NCBI GenBank assembly: GCA_032622095.1
Contig: CP136069.1
Coordinates: forward strand, 89,208,618 to 89,272,617
Length of the DNA stretch: 64,000 nucleotides
Direction: 5' to 3'
Origin: Siphonodentalium dalli
Taxonomy: Eukaryota; Mollusca; Scaphopoda; Gadilida; Siphonodentaliidae
The translations under genes and the position numbers were made by a program. Under the pieces are notes generated by a model. That model did no database searches, was not told where the DNA came from, and was given only the letters and a program-made list of their open reading frames with translations. Shown piece by piece: positions 47,212 through 58,516 of the stretch. The first letter of the stretch is position 1. Every line of letters begins with the position of its first letter.

Positions 47212-47639
47212 TTAACTATTATAATCGACTGTAACAGTTTAATAAGATCTGTTTATAATCCGAGAGGTGATTGCTGACTGTGGGCTTCAATTTTAAATTT
47301 TGGCCAAGTTGAATTTTCTTTTGTCATTTTCGTAATAAATATGGCCATTGACCAATTTTGCCATTGACAGCATGAACCCATCCACTTCACCACTGCAGAG
47401 TGGTTGATCTTGTATGGCATTATCACAGACAATATGTATTGATCTATGAGGAACTCATCTGTTATAAGTGCTATTATCTGATTGGGCTCCATACAGGAAA
47501 AGCCTCTTATAGGAAGTCTTATCAACCTTTGATTATATGCCAGGTTAATGAATGTACCACTTCATCACCAGGAAATAGTCCTCCAGCTACCATAACTCAA
47601 GGGCTCTTGCAAAAAAAAAATCAACAACAATGTTCTTTT

Positions 47640-47840
47640 TATAACAACATATTGCCCTTTCTATATCCATTCCTGGGAAGTTTTTACATTTTATTCACTG
47701 AATGGATTCTCCTATTCAGTTATAAAGTATACATTGGAATGGTCCAATTATTCATCTGGAGAGCTGTTAACCTTTTGGCGGGTACAACGACATTTATGTT
47801 GCCGTATGGTTGGCAGTTGGAATGACATTTATGGCATTTA
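47640..47840. repeat. family B fragment joined to a family G end
   Basis: CCCTTTCTATATCCATTCCT to GAATGGTCCAATTATTCAT, then at TTAA the G-type end CCTTTTGGCGGGTACAACGA. Confidence 0.5.
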
Positions 47841-47879
47841 CGGTAGTTCTAGGGTAATATCGGGTTACTGTGTAAATAC

Positions 47880-48335
47880 AGTAGTGCCCTAATAATCAAC
47901 TCCTTAACCACAGCAGAATTATGGGTAATTTTTCATAATTTAGTCGGAAATATGGCTTATTGCCATTCATCGGAAAGCTCTCAGCCATATTTCCAACTAA
48001 ATCCTGAAAAATTACCCATAATTCTGCTGTGGTTAAGGAGTCTATACTAAATACTCATTGACAAGTACAGTAATGCCCTAAATAATCGACTCCTTAACCA
48101 TAGCAGAATTATGGATAATTTTTCAGGATTTAGGATAGGATAGGATAGGATATTTTATTTAAATATACACATATTAATGCATAATACATTTGACAAATAT
48201 TATGTTGTATATTCGAGGGGTGGCATAGTCAGGCTAGACTGTCTTACTTAGTCATTCATCGGAAAGCTCTCACTGAAAAGTTAATTACCCATAACTCTGC
48301 AGTGGTTAAGGAGTCGATTATTTAGGGCATTACTG
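47880..48335. repeat. two adjacent family A MITEs with a family B scrap between
   Basis: The first A copy (47880-48042) lacks its outer right end. TCTATACTAAATACTCATTG (the left end of family B) follows. The second A copy (48067-48335) is interrupted by the retroposon end at 48133-48240. Confidence 0.65.
48133..48240 (-). mobile_element. 3' end of a short retroposon inside a palindromic MITE
   Basis: A run of GGATA units followed by TTTTATTTAAATATAC would be, on the minus strand, an AATAAAATATCC tail with a TATCC microsatellite. About 108 bp of foreign sequence interrupts the TA-MITE copy at 48067-48335. The body is too short to classify. Confidence 0.45.
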
Positions 48336-48529
48336 TAACTTACAAAATCATCTCCTAAATAGGCTAAATTTGAAGTTTTCATAGATATCATGCGGATGGA
48401 TATTATTTTTATTATTTAGATTTATTTTTGCTTTAATAAGTTTATATGATTTATTGCTCAGTTTATTTGCAAAATATATTCACCCATTGATATGACATCA
48501 TAAATGATGTTCTCCTCTGCCAAAGGGTT

Positions 48530-48655
48530 TAAGAAAAATAAGTGCAGAAGGATTCATATTAATTTGTGGGAAATGTTCAGATAATAAATTTAACAAACAG
48601 CCTATAATGGTCTGAACATTTCCTAAGGGATTTACTCATCAATCAGTAAAGGTTA
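48530..48655. repeat. family B fragment
   Basis: AAGTGCAGAAGGATTCATAT to TCATCAATCAGTAAAGGTTAA. Confidence 0.55.
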
Positions 48656-49789
48656 AGATGATATAGGTCATCAGTAAGCTTATCATGCCAACTCTTTTAT
48701 GTTGGTAATTAGATTTTTCCTAACACTTCATCACTGCTGAAAGACATCATGGCATGTGCTGGTCAGGCCATTCACATGGCAATTTTGTAGTAACTAAATT
48801 TAACGGCCCACTTCATTTTTGATTCACCTATTTTTTTTATAGTGCCTCTTGATATACAGTTTTAATAACAATCTATGCATAAAATATGATTAAACTAATA
48901 TAGTTCATCACCGCATGTTGAACGTCGGTGTCTCAAAAGATGCCCACATAGTAATAGAAAATAGCTGACATCATAAAATCATTTACCCCGTTATGGCTCC
49001 CAGAATGCAATTCAAACTATAGTTTATTTTTAATAGAAGAGGAATAACTATATCAAAATATATAGAGTTATTCCCCTTCCAATGCAAATAATAGACTTTG
49101 TGCAGAAACTTGAGCACAGAACAGACGTTGATATCTCAACAAAAGCCACATGTTTACAGTTTATTACATCAAATAAGTTGAAAATACAATACAATTCCTC
49201 TTTCAAATTGTATTTAATATGGCATATGTTTTATATAACGTGATCTGGGGGTTCGAAAAATTAAGTGGGCCTTTACAATGATGTGAAACATTCCGGTAGG
49301 GTGATCAAATAGAATGTAGATTATTCTGGTTCAAAGTAGGTATTTTTTTTACGAATAATATATTCAAATTGACAACAAACATCGTCATTCTTATATATTA
49401 ATTAAATGCAGTGACTCTCGATGGTGCAATCATTTTCGTTAGTTTATCGCCGATAGCTGCATCCCGAATAGAGTAGTAAATATTTACAATTGAGCATAGT
49501 TCAGATGATATTTTCTATAGTACAGTCGATTTGCTTCAGATCTTCTGCAATGTTAGTAGAATGTTACATTCCTCCAGTTGGCATAGCTCCTGACTACTAT
49601 CTTATGAGTTTTATGCACCCGAACAAGTACATAATATGACTTTAACTGAAATCTCGTGAACACTCTAAAACTTAATTTGTGCAAAGGCTATCATATACAA
49701 TTGTGTAGAATCATACACTTAAGGTCAGGATACACTGCTTCCGAGATACATGTACTGATTTCTCAGTTCCCTTTGTGTTTCACCACTTT
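48656..49789. other. non-coding; inverted copy of the 16.25-16.64 kb repeat at about 49280-49650
   Basis: TTAGTTTATCGCCGAT and AGTAAATATTTACAATTGAG match 16380-16460 reversed. Nothing coding. Confidence 0.5.
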
Positions 49790-50032
49790 CTATACTAAAT
49801 ATTCAGTACCGAGTAGTACCCTTAAGAAATGTTCATATAATAATTTCAATAAATGTTTGTTCAACTTACTCTCTTAACATTTATTTACCACCAGTCAATA
49901 TGAATCCTTCTGCACTTGTATTATTTTTTCGGTTGTCTGTCATCTGCTAATTTTTTCTGGACACCCCTCCAAATGAATGATAGACTATGCCAATGTGTAC
50001 TGAATGGGAGAATCTATTTAGTATAGAAAGGG
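49790..50032. repeat. family B TTAA-MITE
   Basis: CACTTTCTATACTAAATATT to ATTTAGTATAGAAAGGGA. Confidence 0.7.
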
Positions 50033-50057
50033 ATAATACTCAGTATGTGTGTGTATA

Positions 50058-50371
50058 CAGTAATGCCCTAAATAATTGACTCCTTAACCACAGGAGAATT
50101 ATGGGTAACTTTTCAGGATTTAGTCAGAAATATGGCTTGCTGCCATTCATCGGAAAGCTCTCAGTGCAACAAGCCATATTTCCGACTAAATCCTGAAAAA
50201 TTACCCATAATTCTGCTGTGGTTAAGGAGCTGATTATTTAGGGCATTACTGTACGTGGTGTGTCTGATCCTGAATGTTATCTAAACATTTCCCACCAATT
50301 AAAAGGAATAATTCTGCTCCTGTATGTGGTTAAGGAGTCGATTATTTAGGGCATTGCTGTACTGGAACAGC
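50058..50371. repeat. family A MITE followed by an A fragment fused to B sequence
   Basis: The complete foldback at 50058-50254 has TA|CAGT...ACTG|TA. A second right arm (50305-50371) follows CATTTCCCACCAATTAAAAG from family B. It ends 57 bp before EGF exon 50428. Confidence 0.7.
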
Positions 50372-50427
50372 TCAGAGAAATATTATTAAAGGAATTAAAA
50401 CCTAATGCTCTTAATTTATTTTTCCAG

Positions 50428-50553
50428 ATAATGACATAAATGATTGCTGGAGCGCCCCGTGCTACAATGGCGGTACCTGTGTAGATCTGTATAGGAATTT
50501 CTCCTGTATTTGTCCCTCAGCTTACAATGGAACCCTATGTAGAAATGATCTCA
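50428..50553 (+). CDS. EGF-like domain exon (EGF 1)
   Basis: This 126-nt exon has acceptor TTTTTCCAG and donor TCA|GTAAGTA, and is phase 1 on both sides. It holds one complete EGF domain. The six cysteines fall in DINDCWSAPCYNGGTC, then FSCICPSAYNGTLC. DIND before the first cysteine resembles the calcium-binding EGF start. The stretch C-V-D-LYRN-F-S-C-I-C matches the Asp/Asn beta-hydroxylation consensus. Upstream it joins in frame to either the LamG exon at 14031 or the possible signal exon at 39117. Downstream it joins 54696. Palindromic MITEs lie about 57 bp before and about 43 bp after the exon. Confidence 0.85.
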
Positions 50554-50595
50554 GTAAGTATATCCCATCTATTTGTAAATATAAGTCTGCATACA

Positions 50596-50806
50596 GTAAT
50601 GCTCTAAGTAATCGACTTCTTAAACCACATCAGAATTATGGGTAACTTTTCAGGATTTAGTCGGAAATATGGCTTGCTGCCATTCATTGGAAAGCTCTCA
50701 GGGAGAGCTTTCCGATGAATGGCAACAAGCCATATTTCCGACTAAATCCTGAAAAGTTACCCATAATTCTGCTGTGGTTAAGAAGTCGATTACTTAGAGC
50801 AGTATT
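50596..50806. repeat. family A TA-MITE
   Basis: CAGTAATGCTCTAAGTAATC to AGAGCAGTATTGTA. It starts 43 bp after EGF exon 50428-50553. Confidence 0.75.
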
Positions 50807-51423
50807 GTATGTTTTTTCAAATAAAGCCTGTTCGCTGCTTGATCAATTGCCAATTGAGTAATGTGTTTTATATCCGAATAAAACACACTCATACTCACTT
50901 GACCAGGACACAGAAAAGGATTGATAACTAATAGCTAGAAATCAAATTAATATTTGGCTAGCTTGTGGAGCTGCACGCAAGCCCGCAGATACTGTGTCTG
51001 TCAGTTGCAGAAGTGTCACCAAATTAACCCTTTTGAGAACCTCATTCTGCTTAGGACTCATCTTCTGGAAAGTATCTATAGTCTTAAATTAGTATTGTTT
51101 ATAGTTACGTTTTCCCTTCTGTTCAGTTTCCATATCCCCTAACTTGCGGAAGATAAAATGCATAATCAAGGCGACTAAAACTTAGTGTTTTATTGAGGAG
51201 GTATGACACAGTGGCCATTGAGCACATCTAATGTGAACAGCATTAAACTTCAATAAAACACAACACCATTGAATTCATTTCATAAGTACATCCAGATTTC
51301 TCATATATGATATTGCTTTTGAATTTGTTTTATGGAGATCCAAGATGAGTGCCAACTGTGGTCACAGCTGTTGTCAGAGAATATTAGTTCTTTAATATAT
51401 GGAATAGCTCATAATATGATTTA

Positions 51424-51977
51424 TTTCATGATCCTACCCTTATCCCATTCAATAATTCAATAAACCCATTCTATAATTGTGATATTAAACATTTGTTTAA
51501 AAAATAACAGGAAATAGTGCCAGGTGACTCTTGACATCGGGTTTGTCGTCTGTTTACATCCCGTATGCTACGTCTCAATATACTTTGGCTTCCAATATTT
51601 TTCCAACAAGCTATAATGAATGAAGAGTTTGAAAAATTAGATCATTAAATAAATGCCATTAAATACACAAAAGAGTCTTTATTTATCTGGGACTATTTCT
51701 TTACGCGGGCAAACAACGCAGTTACGTGAAATGTCATCGCATGCCTTATAGAAACCGATGTTAGTTTCGCGTCCCATTTGTGGATTTAAGTATGTTTTGT
51801 CGAGGTTTTGTATCATGTAATAATTAGAATCTACAACTCATCCCCAGTTTATAGCGGAATTCACAAAACTCGCAGTAAATTAGTTCTGGACCTTGCCAAA
51901 GGTTCGGCCCAGACCTAATTTACTGGACTCATTTTGTAAATATCGCTATAAACTGGGGACTCGTTGTAGATCCTCTA
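51424..51977. repeat. repeat M, copy lacking the left hairpin
   Basis: ATGATCCTACCCTTATCCCA through GGGACTATTTCTTTACGCGG to TATAAACTGGGGACTCGTTG, parallel to 31543-32092. Confidence 0.7.
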
Positions 51978-52089
51978 TATCTGAGAATTAAGAAATGCTA
52001 ATTATTTGAAAAAGATGCTCAAAACTCCTCTCTTCAAGCAGAATATACAATACTAACAGATATTTTATAAACAGAAAGTAGTATGTTAT

Positions 52090-52475
52090 TGGTCTGTCTA
52101 TCCATCGTTCCATCTTATCTATCCATTCATTATTGGTTTCCGGATAGTCTCAACTGAGTGGAATGAAAATTACTATGTGGGTTTACTTATAACACTAAAT
52201 ACAGGTCAAGTTCAAATTTGGGTTTCCGCCCGCCAATTTTCACCAGAGTTATCGCCCTTCTGGTTGGAATTTGCACTCAAGTTTTCCAGATGATAACGTT
52301 AGTAAGTCTGAACTGAATGGAATGCTATTTGGTATGTGAGTTTACTAGCACTAAATACAATGTATAGGTCAAGTTCAAATTTGGGTTCTGCCCAATTTCA
52401 CTACAATTACATCGCCCTTTGTTAGAATTACCACATGCCTGTTTTGCCACTCCCTAGCATTGCTCTTGTTTATTT
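52090..52475 (+). repeat. two units of the 23.6-kb array family
   Basis: TTATTGGTCTGTCTATCCAT, GGTTTCCGGATAGTC, GGTCAAGTTCAAATTTGGGT, CACCAGAGTTATCGCCC. It closes ATTGCTCTTGTTTA. Confidence 0.6.
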
Positions 52476-54455
52476 ATATTTCAGTTTATTTGTAGACAAC
52501 TTGAAACTAAATTACTGTGGAATGTGTTTCAAATTGTTATATTTAAGTTAATATGACCTCTTCAAGCACACCGGTTACAAAATGTTCACCTTTGCAAAAT
52601 ACATAAAGATTACTTGTCCATAGTGAAATCGTAGGATGATTTTCTCTATTTTTCAACATTCTTTGCCTTTGGCCAAAATAAAATTGATGCTTATTTCCTG
52701 TAACTCGATCGCCCACCCCGATCTAAAATACCACGTCCAAATCTATTTTTCTTGAATTTGCCCTTTTTTGTCACTGAAATCTTTTCATCAATCGTCATAG
52801 ATAATCTTGGCACAATAGTTTTACAATTTATACTCGCATAATCTCTTTCTTATCTTTGTATGCATTTCACTGAAATGAATCCCGTTATTGAATTTGAGTT
52901 CATAGAGCACATTTAATATGCCACATACAGGGTTTTCGTTAGTATGGCTCAGCGTCTGTAGGACAGCCTCATTCCCCTCGCGGATGATCTGTTTGATTCA
53001 TACATGTACCAAAAGTCAATAGCAATATATCTTTAAAAATTTGGCTGCAACAGGAGTCGGGGTTTAAACAGAATACTGGTGAAAAAGCGGGTCAATAGGG
53101 TTATTTTGCGCACAGTGTGTTTAATGGTACATGTATAACCCTTTGAAATAAAAGCCCCAAAATAGCGACGTTATACGCAGCACAATACATGTCACGGTGA
53201 CATCAAAGAATGTCTGAGTGCCGAGTAAGGATATTTTTGTGCATGGGACGAAACTACTCATGCTCGGATATCCCTTGCTATGGTACGATTACATAATTTA
53301 ATCAAAGAATGTCGAACTGCTGAGTCGGGAGATTTTTGTGCACGGGATTTCCATGGATGAAACTACTCATGCTCCGAGGTCCCGTGCTATGGTACTATAT
53401 AATTAATGGGTCCCTCTGCGGAGTTCATATTCTGCCATTCATTTTGATTTTACGATTTTACAATGACACGCCTGTTTCCTGCCAAAACTCAATTATATTT
53501 TATAACACGTTGGCTAAAAAAACTCTGTTCTATAGCATCAGTCGTCACTATATATAGTTGTTGGACTAATGCAGACTATTTAACAAGCTACGCGTTCCGA
53601 TTTCGTTTGAAACATTTCGCTATCATTCAAATTACGCCGCTATAAATATCTCCTGTAGATAAACCCTGCAGTATGACATCACAGCGCACATATAATTTTA
53701 CTATTTACTACAGAATATATCCTTTCAGTTTCATTTTCACGGAAGCTGCTTGAAATTCTAGGAAATACTTAATTCAATTCTCCTTGCTAGGTATTATTGG
53801 TCAATGCAAAGACGCTTTTTAGTGTTTAGTACAATTATACCTGTCGGAATCTTATTGTAAGTTATAAATTTGCAAACACTGTAACTCGTAGCTTGTTCAT
53901 TTATTTAGTCTTCAATCAGACGGCAGTCTTACGTGCATAATTACATGATTAATGATCTGGATACCATCAACAGAATTAATAAACCCACGGAAATGATTGA
54001 CTTGCGTAACATACTTAGCTCTGGATTGCTTTGTGATTATCTCAGGTGCAAGGAAATGGCTACTTTTCAGTGACAAATAAAAAAATTTTCACCCGACGGA
54101 AAGAACCATGGTCTTCCCGTCGAGTTATATGTTTCCCCAATACGGACTCATTAAAATCCCCTTGGTGGAAACCCTGCACATAGTAAGGTATCTCGCAAAT
54201 TAATGAAAAATAAAAATAGAATGAAAATCCACCCAACTGCCAAAATTTATTTTTGACCCATTAACATGAATTAATATATTTTGGTCTTAGCTGATATTTC
54301 TTGAAATTTAAATATCTAACCAAAAAACATGAAATACTGATTTAAATGTAGACAAACTTAGCCAAATTTAAAATAGGAAATTTTCAACTACGGACAATTT
54401 GGTATCAAGTGAATGCCATGATATACTTTCATCCAGCAATATTGCATACTAGTAT
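52476..54455. other. non-coding; about 100-bp tandem pair at 53196-53400
   Basis: ATATTTTTGTGCATGGGACG with GAAACTACTCATGCTCGG is repeated as GATTTTTGTGCACGGG with GAAACTACTCATGCTCCG. No exon was recognised. Confidence 0.45.
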
Positions 54456-54459
54456 GTGT

Positions 54460-54668
54460 AATGCTCTAAGTAATCAACTTCTTAACCACAGCAGAATTAT
54501 GGGTAGCTTTTCAGGATTTAGTTGGAAATATGGCTTGTTCCATTCATCTGAAAGCTCTCGGGGAGAGCTTTCCGATGAATGGCAACAAGCCATATTTCCG
54601 ACTAAATCCTGAAAAGTTACCCATAATTCTGCTGTGGTTAAGAAGTCGATTACTTAGAGCATTACTGT
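54460..54668. repeat. family A TA-MITE ending 28 bp before an exon
   Basis: GTAATGCTCTAAGTAATCAA to AGAGCATTACTGTA. The following 27 bases contain the polypyrimidine tract and acceptor of EGF exon 54696. Confidence 0.75.
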
Positions 54669-54695
54669 ATGTGTTTATTTTTTGTCTCTCCCTAG

Positions 54696-54794
54696 GTTAC
54701 CTCGGTTGTAGCATATCACCGTGTCAAAATGGTGGGACTTGTCAAGATGTCACAGCAACATCAGGACCAAACTATGAATGCGTGTGTCCGCCAG
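54696..54794 (+). CDS. EGF-like domain exon (EGF 2, first five cysteines)
   Basis: This 99-nt exon has acceptor TCTCCCTAG and donor CCAG|GTAGGT, phase 1 to phase 1. It encodes SYLGCSISPCQNGGTC followed by a longer loop and YECVCPP. The first five cysteines of an EGF domain are here. The sixth (GFNGINC) is supplied by the next exon, so the intron cuts the domain at the PPG|F turn. The loop between cysteines 3 and 4 is longer than in its neighbours and lacks the hydroxylation consensus. The exon is tightly bracketed by palindromes: one ends about 28 bp before it, and another begins 10 bp after it, just beyond the donor. Confidence 0.85.
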
Positions 54795-54804
54795 GTAGGT
54801 TTAA

Positions 54805-54980
54805 CCCTCTCGGTGCCAAGTCCGTTTTTTGTATCAACCCATATTTCCTTGATCATTTTTCAAATTTGTTGATTATAATAATGAGATACATTAATGTATC
54901 ACATTATTATAATCAATAAATTTGAAAAATGATCAAGGAAATATGGGTTGATACAAAAATCAGACTTGGCACTGAAAGAG
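54805..54980. repeat. TTAA palindrome adjacent to a splice donor
   Basis: A 176-bp near-perfect foldback, CCCTCTCGGTGCCAAGTC to GACTTGGCACTGAAAGAG, flanked by TTAA at 54801 and 54981. The left TTAA directly follows GTAGGT of the donor. Confidence 0.8.
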
Positions 54981-55074
54981 TTAAATAATTTCTATATTAT
55001 GGTTTGTTTGGACCACTAAATATGATTGAGCACCTATGGAATGGACAACTGTGATCGCCCTCAAACAATAATTA

Positions 55075-56088
55075 ACCCTTTGGAGAGTATTTATAATGTC
55101 ATATACATGATGTCATGTGTGAGTTTAACCCTTTGGTGAGTAGAACAACATACCGGTATATGTCGCTGTATGGTTCGCGAGTGGAACAACATATATGTCG
55201 TTTCAGGAAGTGTCATTTTATGTAGACATAACTTCAATAAATCATCTGATTTATAAATGATTTGTATAGGAGTTATTTTGATTAATATAATGTCCCAATG
55301 TATAAGTGCAATAGATTATGTTAGCACACATTAACAGAAAATGCACATAAATTAAAACGAATTATTGGACCCTTTTGACCCAAACTTGTTAATAATTATT
55401 GCTATGACATTGACGTTAAATTTATTCATGACGTCATGTATATTACGTTACAAATACTCTCCAAAGGGTTAACCTCTTTGCTGCTAAATGATGTTATGAC
55501 GTTGTGTGCTGGGCTGTTGATGTTATTGCCATTTTCCAGTGGGAAAATATAAGGGGAATATCACAAGAACAATGAAATTGACTCAGTTGAAAGGCTATTA
55601 TCTTTCACAATCGTGAAACATCATACGCTGTTTGAAACTTTGAGATACAGTTATTCCGATGCACTAACCTCTGAGTTCCAATTATGTATATATAAATGGC
55701 CTACTGCTAGTGTGCTGAAGTAGGTCTGTAGTAGCTATGGACCATATAGCACACGGCGTGCCCTTTTACGTCCGTAATAGTTACGGATGTCATAGCAGCG
55801 AAGAGGTTAACGTCAATGTCATAGCAATAATTATGAACAAATTCAGGTCAAAAGGGTCCAATAATTCAATTTAATTGATGTGTATTTTCTGTTTACGTGT
55901 GGTATCATAATCTGTTGCACTTATACATTGGGACATCAAAATATCTCCTGTACAATTAATTTATAAATCAGATGATTTATTTAAGTTATGTCTACATAAA
56001 AATGACACTTCCTGAAACGACATATGTGTGTCGTTCCACTTTCGAACCGTACAGCGACATATATGTCATTCTACTCGCCAAAGGGTTT
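55075..56088. mobile_element. interlocked TTAA foldbacks G and H with family F inside
   Basis: G runs from CCCTTTGGTGAGTAGAACAA (55129) to CATTCTACTCGCCAAAGGG (56085) with arms of about 290 bp. H pieces with CCCTTTGGAGAGTATTT lie outside its left end (55079) and, reversed, in its centre (55424-55468). Family F is at 55473-55806, TTAA both sides. The order is H-left, G-left, H-right, F, G-right. Confidence 0.65.
55473..55806. mobile_element. family F TTAA element, second copy
   Basis: 334 bp, CCTCTTTGCTGCTAAATGA to CATAGCAGCGAAGAGG. Clearly homologous to 35767-36095. Confidence 0.75.
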
Positions 56089-56089
56089 A

Positions 56090-57655
56090 AACCTGTGTCA
56101 ATCAACTTGGTGTTGTTTATGTCCTCGGGTAAGAGCGCATGTACTTTATAAGGTGTGATATCATGAGTGAAAAAGAAAATCAATTGAACGGTTGTTTGAT
56201 CAAACACAGACAATTATTTGTGGGAGCTGAACTGGATTAAATCACTATTGTTTGTTGGAGGAAAAACATAGATTTGCGAGAGAGGAAATTGATTATAGAA
56301 CTCCCTTTTCAGTGAGTCTTCAAACAATTCCAGGTAGAAAACAAGTTATTATATACCCAGGATGTATTGTGTATCTAAATTTTGATTAGAAAATCGTTAG
56401 CTAATATAGATACAAAGTATCATTGTGAAATACCAGAAATCAATCATTTGCCTTTTGCCTGTGGCTAAGTTATACACATATTAACCATTATTGCATAGAA
56501 TCGGATACCTAATGTGATTGATTTCACCGATCATTTGATTAGCATGGCGTTGCTAGGCACACCATGCATGAGACTATTTCTCACCATATTAATCGTAATA
56601 ACTGCTGTTTACACGGTTTAATGATTACATCATTTAAATCAATATCATTTGAAATGTTTTCAACATCATCCTAGATTATATAGATTCCAGGATATAAAAT
56701 AATATATATTAATCATGGACAGAAAAGGTTCTATCAATTAATGTTGTTTTATTTAGAAATTTTCACTTATAATATTGGGAAAGTAAAAAGTCCTACTTTT
56801 GGAACAGAAATCTCGCGGAAACTTTCAGAGACTGTCTTGTTTAGCACCCTCTCTATCAAGGCAAATGTCGTTTCAACTAAAAGATTTCACCGCGAATTAC
56901 GAACGACTGCATCAGTAATAAACCACTTTATTATACATTTTATAGACAAATAATATACCCAAACTTCACATTTATCTGTATTTAATTCACAAACAAGCTA
57001 TTTGTAACTTTCAAATCGGGTTTTATAAAAGGGGGGACCTAAGGGTAGCCATAGCAATGTATTCCTCAATAAAACACACCCAAACTACATTTATATCTTA
57101 TATTGATATAGCTGTTACTGTTTTTATCTCATTTTATCTATGAGATGAGCTGAAATAATTCTCTTTTTTTTCTTCCTCTGAAATCTATCTACATTTTGGA
57201 AATATTTCCTGCAGCCCAAGATTGAACCTGATGAGTTATGATTGTAATATTAATCCAGGGCTGCACACTTAAAAACATGTTCGTTTATTCTTTCAACCAC
57301 TTTTAATCATCTAGGTCCACTAAGTGTGATGTCGTTTTATGGTGTGTTTTATTGGGATTTTATATCCCAATAAAACACATGCAAAACCCAATTGGAAGTT
57401 GACCAATCTCCAAACAGGATTTAGTATAACACACAGAGGCTATGTAAATATCTGAGGTACAAAAAGTGTCATATAAAAATTTGAGAATTTTATCATGTTA
57501 ATGGATGTGTACGTGATTCTGGTTGGATTCTGGGGTCCGTAATTGAAGACATTCTTCAAACTGCATCAGAAAGATTAGCATGATCACAACTGTCAATAAC
57601 TTTGTTTGCTAATGCTAACTTAGCACTGTAGATTGAAATTTGTCTTTCTTTGTAG
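56090..57655. other. intron; perfect hairpin at about 57342-57377
   Basis: GTGTTTTATTGGGATTTTAT and ATATCCCAATAAAACAC form an uninterrupted palindrome. A related AATAAAACAC pair occurs near 50860-51260. No other exon was seen. Confidence 0.45.
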
Positions 57656-57772
57656 GTTTTAACGGGATTAATTGCGAGGTGAATCTGAATGAATGTGCAT
57701 CACGACCCTGCCTTAATAATGGCGTCTGTATGGATGGAGTTAATGAGTTTCTCTGTAACTGCAGCAATACAG
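57656..57772 (+). CDS. EGF-like exon (end of EGF 2, most of EGF 3)
   Basis: This 117-nt exon has acceptor TTCTTTGTAG and donor ACAG|GTGAGG, phase 1 both sides. GFNGINC closes EGF 2. [18 protein letters not shown] and [15 protein letters not shown] then give five cysteines of EGF 3. [12 protein letters not shown] matches the beta-hydroxylation consensus, and VNLNEC is the calcium-binding start. The sixth cysteine comes from 61786. A double-hairpin TTAA element begins 86 bp downstream. Confidence 0.87.
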
Positions 57773-57858
57773 GTGAGGTTTTGTCAGCTTTACCTGTTAT
57801 ATCTTATTTCTTAGTTCCTGGTGCTTTACTTTTAGAAACATTGTTAACCCTTTCTTAA

Positions 57859-58307
57859 CCCTTTACCCAACAGAACGGCCCTGTGCCAATGCATTCTCTT
57901 ATATATGCGAGTCAACCATAGGTCGCCTCGCATATATAAGAGAATGCATTGGCTTAACACATATTAAAAATGATAAAATTGTCAAAGAATGTAGAAATTT
58001 TTTTTAATTTTCTTTTTTAAATGTAAGAAAAAATTATAAAATTGTTAAAGAATGTAAGAAAAAATGGTAAAAACTGTTTTTTTGGGCCAATGCATGCATT
58101 CTCTTATATATGCGAGGCGACATATGGTCGACTCACATATATAAGAGAATGCATTGGCACAGGGCATAACTGTATCTATCACAATGTGGTCAATGAGCCG
58201 GTTCCAATGATATCCATATTTGTATGGTGTTATTGAGACAGACCGAAGATATTTTAGGCTGTTGAAGCTTTATTTGGGCGTTTTTGGCCGTTTTGTTGGG
58301 TAAAGGG
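57859..58307. mobile_element. family C double-hairpin TTAA element
   Basis: 449 bp with inverted ends CCCTTTACCCAACA and TGTTGGGTAAAGGG and TTAA at both sides (57855, 58308). It carries two foldbacks with CATTCTCTTATATATGCGAG arms. It is inserted in the left end of a family B copy (CCCTTTCTTAA|C|TTAACTAAATACTC). Confidence 0.8.
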
Positions 58308-58310
58308 TTA

Positions 58311-58512
58311 ACTAAATACTCATTGATGATTAGTTCCCTTAGGTAATGTTTACATAATAAGTTTAATTCTTATATTATCACAACATTTCCCACCAATGAA
58401 TATGAATCCGTCTGCACTTGTGTTATCTGTTTGTCATCTGCTTATACTTCCTGAACATCCCTCCAGATGAATAATAGACCATTCCAATGTATAATGTCAT
58501 GACTGACAGAAA
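58311..58512. repeat. family B TTAA-MITE interrupted by C and D2
   Basis: CTAAATACTCATTGATG to CCATTCCAATGTATAATG. Its left tip lies beyond element C at about 57845-57854, and its right tip is lost at D2. Confidence 0.65.
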
Positions 58513-58516
58513 TAAA

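Noticed and set aside
47400-47825. 141-codon plus-strand ORF
   Set aside because: Its 3' half reads through family B and G MITE sequence, and the 5' half has no domain.
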